Below, in pieces: positions 32,367 through 40,208 of a stretch of 64,000 nt of DNA. Position 1 is the stretch's first letter. Every line of letters starts with the position of its first letter. The notes beneath the pieces are model-generated. The model saw only the letters and a list, made by a program, of their open reading frames with translations. It was not told the origin of the DNA and ran no database searches. A program made the position numbers and the translations under genes. The DNA lies in NCBI GenBank assembly GCA_036554285.1, contig DATBNO010000016.1, positions 186,001 through 250,000 of the forward strand, in the 5' to 3' direction. The stretch comes from JADGGM01 sp025449955. Lineage in GTDB: Bacteria; Gemmatimonadota; Gemmatimonadetes; Gemmatimonadales; Gemmatimonadaceae.

Positions 32367-33623
32367 TTAGGCAGGTGCCGGTGCCGCGGCGTCGCGCGCG
32401 TCGTCCGCCGGCGAGCGTCCACGGCGCGTGTACCGATCGAAGTACGCACGCGCGACGTCGAGATCGGCGCCGGAGAGGAATTCGTCGCCCAGCCTGGCGC
32501 AGCCGCGGAGCGCGATGTCCGCCAACTGCTGCGCTGCCGCGGCGACGCTCGGGTCGCGCAGCCCCGCACGACCAGCGCGCTCCAAGCGGGCCGCCGGATC
32601 GCCCAGCACGTCGAGCGCGTCCGCGACCGCGGCGTCGTCGTATGCCAATCCGCCTAACAGCGCCAGCGGCGCGGCGCACCACGCCGGATCGATCGAATCG
32701 GCGCCGCGCATCTCGAAGTATCCGCGCGGACGCACCTCGGGGAACAACGTGGTGAGATGATGATGCCAGTCGTCCAGCGTCGCGTCGCCCTCGTCCAGCC
32801 AATCGCCGAACGCACGATATTCGCCGTCGCGCTGCCGCATCATGTCCGGCGCCCGCAGCGCAAACGCGAGATACGACGCCACTGCCTGATCGCCCTCGAC
32901 GACACCAGTTCGCAACGGATCGAGGCGACGCCAGCACGCTGCTCGCACGCTTTGATGGTCGCTGAGCACGCCGTCGTAGCGCGGCGAGTTCGCGAAGATC
33001 GCCACCACGTACGGTGCAGCGGCGTTCAACACACGCCAGCGTCGCGATGCGACCGCGGGGCCACCAACATCCAAGCACACCTGGAACGATGCCGTCTGCC
33101 GCATCATGCGCGCGCCGTGTGGACCGATCGTCGCGAAATACGTTTCCATGCGCTCGTACCGATCCGCGTCCAGTTGGCGCGGACTCGACCACACGTCGCG
33201 CTCGCTCTCGATGCCGGTCGACACGAGCTCCACGCCGTTTCGCGATGCGAATCGCCGCAGCGGCTCGAGCACGACTTGCAGATCGGCGATCAACGCGCTC
33301 GCGTTAGGCGCGGGCGGCGCCGCATACTCCATCTGTCCGCCCGGCTCGAACGTCAGTCGGCCGCCCGCCGGCACGCGGAAGCACGGCGTACCTTTTTCGG
33401 TTCGCGATTCCACCCAACATCGTGTCGCCCCGAAGCGACGGAGCATCGGCAGCACGACATGGTCGAGCGGCGCGATGCATCGTGTGTCGGCGTCGAGGGG
33501 CAGCAGCTCGGCCTCGGCGCCGATCCGGCGCGCGGCGGCGCGACTTGGAGAGAACGCGCGGCGCTCGAGGTCGGCGGCCAGAAGTGCGCGGCCGCGCGCG
33601 CCACCCGGAACGATCATCGTCAT
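32367..33623 (-). CDS. egtA: EgtA-type glutamate-cysteine ligase
   Basis: 418-residue ATP-dependent ligase of the GCS2/plant-type family that makes gamma-glutamylcysteine for ergothioneine synthesis. Recognisable segments: IGAEAELLPLDADT (glutamate and ATP site), LTFEPGGQMEYAAPP, MMRQTASFQVCLD and YFEMRGAD. ATG at 33623 overlaps the egtD stop (ATGA). Third in the order egtB-egtD-egtA. Its TAA stop lies in a GCCTAAC heptamer. Could equally feed glutathione, but no gshB is near, and the egt context decides. Confidence 0.88.
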   Translation of the reverse strand: MTMIVPGGARGRALLAADLERRAFSPSRAAARRIGAEAELLPLDADTRCIAPLDHVVLPMLRRFGATRCWVESRTEKGTPCFRVPAGGRLTFEPGGQMEYAAPPAPNASALIADLQVVLEPLRRFASRNGVELVSTGIESERDVWSSPRQLDADRYERMETYFATIGPHGARMMRQTASFQVCLDVGGPAVASRRWRVLNAAAPYVVAIFANSPRYDGVLSDHQSVRAACWRRLDPLRTGVVEGDQAVASYLAFALRAPDMMRQRDGEYRAFGDWLDEGDATLDDWHHHLTTLFPEVRPRGYFEMRGADSIDPAWCAAPLALLGGLAYDDAAVADALDVLGDPAARLERAGRAGLRDPSVAAAAQQLADIALRGCARLGDEFLSGADLDVARAYFDRYTRRGRSPADDARDAAAPAPA

Positions 33624-34576
33624 TTTGTGTCGCGCACGGCGAGCGCGAGTGCATACGCCGGGTCCTCGTTTGCCACCCACGCTTCGAGGACGAGGCCCGC
33701 ACCGGAGAACAATCGCTCGACGCTCGCCCGGTCGTACTTGCAGCTGATCTCGGTGCGGATCGACTCGCCGGCGCGGAACGAGATGCGACCAACGTCCGGG
33801 ATGTGCACCTCGAGCGCGCGTCGCGCGACGAGATGCATCTCGATTCGGTGCGCCATACTATTGTAGTGCGCGCGGTGCTCGAAGTCGTCCGGATCGAAGG
33901 TCGCGCCGAGCTCGCGGTCGAGCACGCGCAGCACGTTGCGGTTGAATTCCGCCGTCACGCCGGCCGAATCGTTGTACGCCGCCTCGATTACCCGAACATC
34001 CTTCTGCAAATCGACGCCGAGTAGGAAATGATCCCCGGGGCACATCGCATCGCGAACGCGCCGCAGCAACGCGATTGCCGCGTGCATGTCGAAGTTGCCG
34101 ATCGTGCTGCCCAAGAAGGCGAACAACACAGGCCGCGGCAAAACGCGTGGCAGGCCGAGGCCTGCGCTGATGTCGGCCACAATCGGGACGACGGTGAGGC
34201 CGGGCAGCTCCTCGCCTAACCGCGATGCCGTCTCGCGCAGAAAATCGGCGCTCACGTCGATCGGCACGTAGGTGGCCGCTTCGCCGGATGCACGCACGGC
34301 GTCGAGCAACAGCCGCGTCTTGGCGGCGCTGCCGGCGCCCAACTCCACCACGGTGCGAGGCGCGAGCCGCGCGATCACCGGAGGAATTCTCGTTGCGAGC
34401 AACGACCGTTCGGTGCGCGTGAGGTAATACTCGGGAAGATGCGTGATCGTCTCGAACAACTCCGACCCGCGACGATCGTAGAACAGCGTCGGCGACAGTT
34501 CCTTCTGAGGGCGCGAGAGCCCCGCCCGTACCTCGTCGACTAACGGTGACAGCGGCCGTGCCGCGGCGGCGGTCAT
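33620..34576 (-). CDS. egtD: L-histidine N-alpha-methyltransferase EgtD
   Basis: 318-residue SAM-dependent enzyme that trimethylates histidine to hercynine, the first committed ergothioneine step. DUF2260/EgtD features: PKELSPTLFYDRRGSELFETIT, PEYYLTRTE, the SAM motif VELGAGSAAKT, FLGSTIGNF, LGVDLQKDV, AYNDSAGVTAEFNRN and the C-terminal IRTEISCKY. All the usual blocks and the expected length are present. The start (34576) overlaps the egtB stop by ATGA, and its own stop overlaps the egtA start, giving tight translational coupling. Confidence 0.95.
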   Translation of the reverse strand: MTAAAARPLSPLVDEVRAGLSRPQKELSPTLFYDRRGSELFETITHLPEYYLTRTERSLLATRIPPVIARLAPRTVVELGAGSAAKTRLLLDAVRASGEAATYVPIDVSADFLRETASRLGEELPGLTVVPIVADISAGLGLPRVLPRPVLFAFLGSTIGNFDMHAAIALLRRVRDAMCPGDHFLLGVDLQKDVRVIEAAYNDSAGVTAEFNRNVLRVLDRELGATFDPDDFEHRAHYNSMAHRIEMHLVARRALEVHIPDVGRISFRAGESIRTEISCKYDRASVERLFSGAGLVLEAWVANEDPAYALALAVRDTK

Positions 34577-35901
34577 GTGTCGCTTCTCGCGCAGCGAAAG
34601 CCGCTGAAAATCTGGCGCCGAATCGGATAGTCCCAGTTGCGGAACGAATTGCGAATCGCGCCGGGGCGTGTCGCCCAGGATCCGCCGCGCAGCACCTTGT
34701 ACTCGTTGCCGAAGAACGCCTCCGAGTACTCGCGATACGGATAGCTCTCGAAGCCCGGGTATCCCAGGAAATCGCTCGCGGTCCATTCCCACACATCGCC
34801 GATCATCCCGTAGCAACCAATCGGCGACACGTTGCGCGGATATGCGCCGACGCGCGCGGTGCCGAACGACAGCTGGTCCACGTTGGCCAACGCCGGCGTG
34901 ACGGGTTCGTCGCCCCATGGATACGTGAGCGCGCGGCCGGTGGCCGGATCCCACGACGCGGCCGCTTCCCATTCGATCTCGGTTGGCAACCGCCTGCCGG
35001 CCCAACGAGCGAAGGCCTCCGCTTCGTGGAAGCACACGTGGCAGACCGGCTTCGCGGGATCCACGCGCTCCACGAGGTCCATGCTTCGCGTCGACCATCC
35101 GTCGGCATTGCGCTGCCAGTATTTCGGCGCGCGCCCGTGCTCTTCGCCTAACCATTGCCACCCGGCGTCCGACCACAGCGGTCGCGTCTCGTAGCCGCCG
35201 TCCTCCATGAAGGCCAGATACGCGCCGTTCGTCACGGGGTGCTCGTCGATCCAGAACGGCGCGAGGTCGACCGTATGCTGCGGCCGTTCGTTGTCGTACG
35301 CGCGAGTCCGGTCCGTGGTGCCGATGGTCACGAGTCCGCCGGGGAATCGCACCATGCGGCCATCGTTAGGCACGGTCGGCGAACCTGCGGGCATGCGGAT
35401 CGCGCGCGGCGCGGGATAGGGAGCGCCCCGCTTCAACTGCAGCGTCTGGAGAATGGTTTCGTTGTGTTGGTACTCGTGCTGCGCGACCATCGCGTACACG
35501 TAGCCATCGTGCAGCAGCGTGTTCCCGTCCTCGAAGTCCGCCGTTCGGAGGCGCTCGAGAACGCGCTCGCGAATCTCTTCCATCAACGAGCGACATTCGG
35601 CCAGCGTCGGCAGCGCGAGCGTTCCGCGCACGCGACGAGGATACTCGAACGGATTGTACATCCCCGGCATCTCGACGAACTCCACCGGGCCGTCGAGATT
35701 GCGCGTGAGCCACAGCTCCTCGAAGTGCGCGATGTGGCCCAAGTCCCAAATCACGGGACTCATCAGGGGATCGTGCTGCATGTGTAGATCCTGTTCGCTC
35801 AGCGGTTCGACGAGTGTTAGCGTGCGTGCACGCGCCTCGTCGAGCACAGCAGCAATACGATCGGCCGCGGGAGCGGCTGCTTCCAGGTGAGCGTGGGTCA
35901 T
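34573..35901 (-). CDS. egtB: Ergothioneine sulfoxide synthase EgtB
   Basis: 442-residue non-heme iron enzyme joining hercynine and a Cys donor (gamma-glutamylcysteine or cysteine) to the sulfoxide. N-terminal DinB-like helical domain, with WDLGHIAHFEELW and the 3-His iron site HX3HXE (HEYQHNE). The C-terminal formylglycine-generating-enzyme-like domain runs FPGGLVTIGTTD ... GCYGMIGDVWEWTASDF ... VLRGGSWATRPGAIRNSFRNW. ATG at 35901 gives a standard N terminus. First gene of the egt operon, divergent from a disulfide-oxidoreductase homologue. Whether it uses Cys or gamma-Glu-Cys cannot be read; absence of egtC nearby leaves both open. Confidence 0.95.
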   Translation of the reverse strand: MTHAHLEAAAPAADRIAAVLDEARARTLTLVEPLSEQDLHMQHDPLMSPVIWDLGHIAHFEELWLTRNLDGPVEFVEMPGMYNPFEYPRRVRGTLALPTLAECRSLMEEIRERVLERLRTADFEDGNTLLHDGYVYAMVAQHEYQHNETILQTLQLKRGAPYPAPRAIRMPAGSPTVPNDGRMVRFPGGLVTIGTTDRTRAYDNERPQHTVDLAPFWIDEHPVTNGAYLAFMEDGGYETRPLWSDAGWQWLGEEHGRAPKYWQRNADGWSTRSMDLVERVDPAKPVCHVCFHEAEAFARWAGRRLPTEIEWEAAASWDPATGRALTYPWGDEPVTPALANVDQLSFGTARVGAYPRNVSPIGCYGMIGDVWEWTASDFLGYPGFESYPYREYSEAFFGNEYKVLRGGSWATRPGAIRNSFRNWDYPIRRQIFSGFRCARSDT

Positions 35902-36166
35902 CGGCCGAGCGGCTGGAGTGACGGCCGCTACTCGCGCGGCCGTTCGGGCGCCGCGCTTCGGTGCCCGAATCGAAGTAGATAGCACTCACCGTCCCGATGG
36001 CAAGCCGCAACCGGCCGACCCTTGGGCGGACGTCCTTCTCAAGCAATTCGCGTTCTCGATCGTTCCGTTCGAGTCCGGCACACCTCGCCTTGATTCGCGC
36101 CATGCGACGCGAGCACCGTTACACGACAGCCTAGTCCTTCACCCGTTCACGAAACCGGAGCGCCCC

Positions 36167-37555
36167 ATGGCCGACCTGCACGTGGATGCACTCGTCATTG
36201 GATCGGGCCAGGGAGGCGGTCCGCTGGCCGGCGCGTTCGCACGCGCCGGGCGCCACACCATACTGATCGAGCGGCGCTACATCGGCGGCACGTGCATCAA
36301 CGACGGCTGCACGCCCACCAAGACAATGATCGCGAGCGCTCGCGTAGCGCACCTGGCGAAACGCGCAAGCGATTTTGGCGTTCGCTGCGGGGATGTGTCC
36401 GTCGACTTGCCTGCCGTGCTCGCGCGAAAGCGCGCAGTCGTGACCGACTTTCGCCAGGGAAGCGAGCACCGCCTCGCGACCGCAGGTGTCGAGGTGATCT
36501 TTGGCGATGCACGATTCGTCGGCGAACGCCGCGTCGAAGTCCACGTGACCGACGGATCGACGCGCACCTTGAGCGCGGACACCGTCATCATCAATGCCGG
36601 TGCCCGGCCGGCGCGTCCGCAGATCCCGGGACTGGATCAGGTGTCCGCGTTGGATTCGACATCCATCATGGAATTGGAGATGTTGCCGACGCACCTGGTC
36701 GTCATCGGCGGCGGATACGTGGGCGTCGAGTTCGCGCAGATGTTCCGCCGATTCGGAAGTCGTGTCACCATCGTGAACCGCGATGCGCAGCTCTTGGCCC
36801 ACGAAGACCAGGACATCGCCGACGCCGTCGCGGCGATTCTGCGCGAGGATGGCCTCGACATCCTGCTCGACGCGCAGCCGACGCGAGTCGCGCCGATTCC
36901 TAACGGAGTGCGGCTGGAGGTGACGGCGCACGGCAACGCCCGACGCATCGAGGCGAGCCACGTGCTCGTCGCGACTGGTCGGGTGCCTAACACAGACGCG
37001 CTCCACGCCGGCGCGGCCGGTATCGCCGTCGACCCCCGCGGCTACATCACGGTCGACGAGCGGCTGGCCACGACGGCGCCCGGCGTCTACGCGATCGGCG
37101 ACGTCAAGGGCGGTCCCGCGTTCACGCACATTTCGTACGACGATTTCCGCATCCTGCGCACGAATCTCTTGCAGGGGGGAGCGGCCACCACCGCCGGCCG
37201 ACTCGTACCGTACGCGGTGTTCATCGACCCGCAGCTGGGCGGCATCGGACTCACGGAGCGACAGGCTCGGGCCCAACGACGCAACGTTGCGGTTGCTATG
37301 ATGCCGATGTCGCACGTCGCGCGGGCAGTCGAGGTCGCCGAACCACGCGGCCTAATGAAAGTCGTTGTCGACCGCGATACGAGCCGGCTGCTCGGCTGCG
37401 CCGTGCTCGGTCTGGAAGGCGGCGAGATCATGAGCATGCTTCAGCTCGCCATGATGGGAGACTTGCCGTACACCACGCTGCGTGATGCAGTGTTCGCCCA
37501 TCCAACGTTCGCCGAGTCCATGAACAACCTCTTTGCGGGGCTCACTCCGGTGTAG
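36167..37555 (+). CDS. Pyridine nucleotide-disulfide oxidoreductase (mercuric-reductase-like)
   Basis: 462-residue FAD/NAD(P)H flavoprotein. FAD motif GSGQGGGPLAGAFARAG; redox-active disulfide GGTCINDGCTPTK; NAD(P) motif VVIGGGYVGVEFAQMFRRFG; second FAD motif YAIGDVKGGPAFTH; and a C-terminal dimer domain with HPTFAESM (His-Pro-Thr and a downstream Glu). It resembles the mercuric reductase/dihydrolipoamide dehydrogenase group. It lacks an N-terminal heavy-metal domain and the C-terminal vicinal Cys pair of MerA (ends NNLFAGLTPV), so it is not a mercuric reductase proper. Divergent from egtB by 265 bases; a role in reducing oxidised thiols is only a suggestion. Confidence 0.85.
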   Translation: MADLHVDALVIGSGQGGGPLAGAFARAGRHTILIERRYIGGTCINDGCTPTKTMIASARVAHLAKRASDFGVRCGDVSVDLPAVLARKRAVVTDFRQGSEHRLATAGVEVIFGDARFVGERRVEVHVTDGSTRTLSADTVIINAGARPARPQIPGLDQVSALDSTSIMELEMLPTHLVVIGGGYVGVEFAQMFRRFGSRVTIVNRDAQLLAHEDQDIADAVAAILREDGLDILLDAQPTRVAPIPNGVRLEVTAHGNARRIEASHVLVATGRVPNTDALHAGAAGIAVDPRGYITVDERLATTAPGVYAIGDVKGGPAFTHISYDDFRILRTNLLQGGAATTAGRLVPYAVFIDPQLGGIGLTERQARAQRRNVAVAMMPMSHVARAVEVAEPRGLMKVVVDRDTSRLLGCAVLGLEGGEIMSMLQLAMMGDLPYTTLRDAVFAHPTFAESMNNLFAGLTPV

Positions 37556-37657
37556 AAGAGAAGTCCGACGCCTGCTCGGCGAACGCGGCCGCACCGTGTA
37601 CATTCACAGGCAGGAGAGATTGGCCGCATGCCCCGATCTGCTCGATAACGGCATTCG

Positions 37658-39280
37658 ATGACGATCGAACTCCACCCGCATACGCTGCCAGGTCGCACCC
37701 GACGCGCGCTTCAATGGCCCACCATCCGACCGTGGATCGTGTGGGGCGCCATTCTCGCGACGGCGACGGTCGCGATGTACTTCATCCGCTACGATATCAA
37801 CGAAGGTCACGTCGCGCTCGCCTATCTGTTGATCGTGCTCGGCGGCAGCGTCAGCGGTGGACGTGCACTCGGTCTAACGCTCGCGTGCTCGGGCTTCCTC
37901 CTCATCGACTACTACTTTCAACCGCCGTACGACCAATGGAACGTCAGCAAGCCGCTCGACTGGGTCGCGCTGATCTCGTTCCTCGTCGTAGCCGCGGTTG
38001 GCACGCAATTGCTGGTTCGCGCGCAGGAAGCCGCGAGTCGCGCCCGCCAACGCGCCGATGAAGTCGCCTCGCTATCGCGCCTCGGCGCCGAGGCGCTGAA
38101 CGCGGGTCGCGCGGTGGATGCGCTGCACGCGATTGCCGACATCGTGCAGCGAACATTGAATGCGTTCGAGTGCGTGATTTTCGCCTGGACAGACAACCGG
38201 CTGAGCGCCGAACCGATCGCTCGCGCGGGGCAGGACGATCGTGCGCCGGAGCCGGCCAATCGCGAGCTGGCGACGTGGGCCGGCGAACATGGGTTCGCCG
38301 CCGCCGTGCGGGCGGATGGCCGGATCGTTCGCGGGGTCGCCGTGGTCGCCGAAGATGCGTTAGGCATAGACGCCGACGATGCGAGCGAGATTCTCCTGCC
38401 CCTCCGCGTGAACGCGCGCACGGTGGGCGTGCTGCGCGTCTCGGCGTCGGCGCCGATCGCGCGCGGCGTGGCGCGGCGGCGTTTTCTCGGGGCGCTGGCA
38501 TACTATGCTGCGTTAGGCGTCGAACGCTTGCGCCTCGAGACGGAGGCCGACCACGCCGGCTCGCTGCGCGAGGCCGATCGGATGAAGGACTTCGTGTTGG
38601 CGTCGGTCTCCCACGATCTCCGGACGCCGCTCACGGCGATCAAAGCGTTGGCCCACGATGCGGCCGGACGCGGCGAGCCAAGCGCCGTCGTCATAGAAGA
38701 GCAGGCGGATCGACTCGGGCGCATGGTTGGCGACCTGTTGGACCTGTCGCGTATGAAGGCCGGACCGTTCCCGGTGCGAGCCGAGTTGAATACCGCCGAG
38801 GATCTCATCGGTGCGGTGCTGCGCCAAGTGGGTCAGCCACTCGATGGCCGCTTGCAGACGCCGCGGCTCAATCTCGAGCAGCCCGCTCTGTTAGGCCGCT
38901 TCGATTTCGTGCAGTCGATGCGCATCCTGGTGAACTTGATCGAGAACGCCGACCGCTATGCGCCGCCCGGCACCACCATCGATCTGGACGCGCAGCGGGA
39001 TGGAGAAACGATACGCTTCACCGTGTCGGATCGTGGGCCAGGCGTCCCTCAAGCGGAGGAGCAGCGGATCTTTCACCCGTTCTATCAACCCGCTACCCGC
39101 ACGGGAGCCCGGTCGGGCGGCGCCGGCTTGGGCCTCGCGATCGCGCGAGGGCTGGCGCAAGCCCAGGGCGGGGACCTCCGATACCAGCCTCGAGGTGGCG
39201 GCGGGAGCGTTTTCGCCCTCTCGCTGCCGGCTTTGGACGATGCAGCCTCTCAGCGTCCGGCCTCATTGGCGACCTCGTAA
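37658..39280 (+). CDS. KdpD-like sensor histidine kinase (orphan)
   Basis: 540-residue membrane kinase. Four hydrophobic helices of the DUF4118/KdpD type (about 24-120) lead into a coiled linker and a GAF-like domain (about 135-290). HisKA follows with phosphoacceptor His in SVSHDLRTPLTAIK (about His318), then HATPase_c with NLIENADRYA, DRGPGVP and GGAGLGLAIARGLA. It lacks the N-terminal KdpD and universal-stress domains of true KdpD, and no response regulator or kdpFABC lies next to it, so the signal and partner are unknown. Follows the oxidoreductase by 102 bases. Confidence 0.9.
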   Translation: MTIELHPHTLPGRTRRALQWPTIRPWIVWGAILATATVAMYFIRYDINEGHVALAYLLIVLGGSVSGGRALGLTLACSGFLLIDYYFQPPYDQWNVSKPLDWVALISFLVVAAVGTQLLVRAQEAASRARQRADEVASLSRLGAEALNAGRAVDALHAIADIVQRTLNAFECVIFAWTDNRLSAEPIARAGQDDRAPEPANRELATWAGEHGFAAAVRADGRIVRGVAVVAEDALGIDADDASEILLPLRVNARTVGVLRVSASAPIARGVARRRFLGALAYYAALGVERLRLETEADHAGSLREADRMKDFVLASVSHDLRTPLTAIKALAHDAAGRGEPSAVVIEEQADRLGRMVGDLLDLSRMKAGPFPVRAELNTAEDLIGAVLRQVGQPLDGRLQTPRLNLEQPALLGRFDFVQSMRILVNLIENADRYAPPGTTIDLDAQRDGETIRFTVSDRGPGVPQAEEQRIFHPFYQPATRTGARSGGAGLGLAIARGLAQAQGGDLRYQPRGGGGSVFALSLPALDDAASQRPASLATS

Positions 39281-39616
39281 CGGCGCGAAATCCGTTTCTG
39301 CGGCGCGGCACCTGGTGTCGCAACACAACCCCACCCAGGCAGTTAGCAGGCTCTAACTGGGAATCGGAACCTCGCAGCGTTCCGTGACCATGGTGTTCAG
39401 GTATTGGACACATGTTTGTGGGCCTTAAGCCGTAAGCCTAACGCAGGTCGGTGTTTCCGAGGTTGGAAGCGATCGTACCGCATCGGTCAAATCGGTCATT
39501 CTGTCTCTTAGGTACGGTGGTTGCCCTAGTTGCGGCCGCGACCCCAGGTGGTGGTTGCTGCCGGTCTAGCACCCGTCAAGTGCAAGTCACCTATAGCGAC
39601 GTGATCCGGAGACCCT
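39281..39616. other. Intergenic region, 336 bases
   Basis: No gene, RNA or clear terminator seen. Contains one GCCTAAC heptamer (39436) and a TATAGC (39592) too close to the next start to be its -10. Base composition is a little less GC-rich than around it. Confidence 0.5.
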
Positions 39617-40186
39617 ATGCTTCGAACCAGAATGCGCACGCTTGTCCTGTCGGCGGTGCTCATTGCGACGAGCGCCAGTTGCTTCTCCGACATGGGGCCG
39701 ACGGGGATCGCCACTCCCGAGGTCCCGAAGACCAACGCATCCCTCAACCTGCCGATTCTGACGCCGGTGCTGGGCTCGGTTGGCAAGCTGGTCGGCACCC
39801 TCTTACAGTGTACGCCGCAGCCGTTCGCGGCAGACACGGAAGTAGTCGGCCCGGCCGGCGGTGTGATCAAGATGGGTCGCCACCAGTTGGTGATTCCGGC
39901 AGGCGCGTTGTCGAGCCCGGTGCGTATCATCGGTTCGGCACCGGTGGATCATGTGGTGTCGGTCCAGTTCCAGCCGGAGGGCCTGCAGTTCAACCCGCAG
40001 CATTTGCCGCAGCTGACGTTGGACTACAGCGCATGTCCGCTCATACCGGTGTTGCTGCCGAAGCGTATCGCGTATACGGACGGCAAGCTCAACATTCTGT
40101 CGTACTTGCTGTCGATTGATAACCTGTTGCAGCGCCGCGTCTCCGGGCAGGTGCACCACTTCTCTCGTTACGCGGTTGCGTGGTAA
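39617..40186 (+). CDS. Lipoprotein with ZU5-like domain, hypothetical
   Basis: 189 residues. Signal segment ending SATSASCFS with a probable lipobox (ATSASC), so likely exported and lipid-anchored. The middle holds a ZU5-like motif (VGPAGGVIKMGRHQLVIPAGALSSPVRI), a beta-sandwich element seen in surface proteins. The C terminus is beta-rich and ends HHFSRYAVAW, the common 'a-H-F-S-x-Y-x-v' end of such repeats. Start at 39617 or the ATG at 39632. It carries no GTTAGGC heptamer and sits in a 1.2-kb heptamer-free stretch. Function unknown. Confidence 0.6.
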   Translation: MLRTRMRTLVLSAVLIATSASCFSDMGPTGIATPEVPKTNASLNLPILTPVLGSVGKLVGTLLQCTPQPFAADTEVVGPAGGVIKMGRHQLVIPAGALSSPVRIIGSAPVDHVVSVQFQPEGLQFNPQHLPQLTLDYSACPLIPVLLPKRIAYTDGKLNILSYLLSIDNLLQRRVSGQVHHFSRYAVAW

Positions 40187-40208
40187 GCAAGTTCGCCGTC
40201 ATCTGTAT

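Noticed and set aside
36167..37555. Mercuric reductase MerA
   Set aside because: No heavy-metal N-terminal domain, no C-terminal vicinal cysteines and no mer genes nearby.
37658..39280. True K+ sensor KdpD
   Set aside because: Cytosolic KdpD and universal-stress domains are missing and there is no kdpE or kdpFABC.
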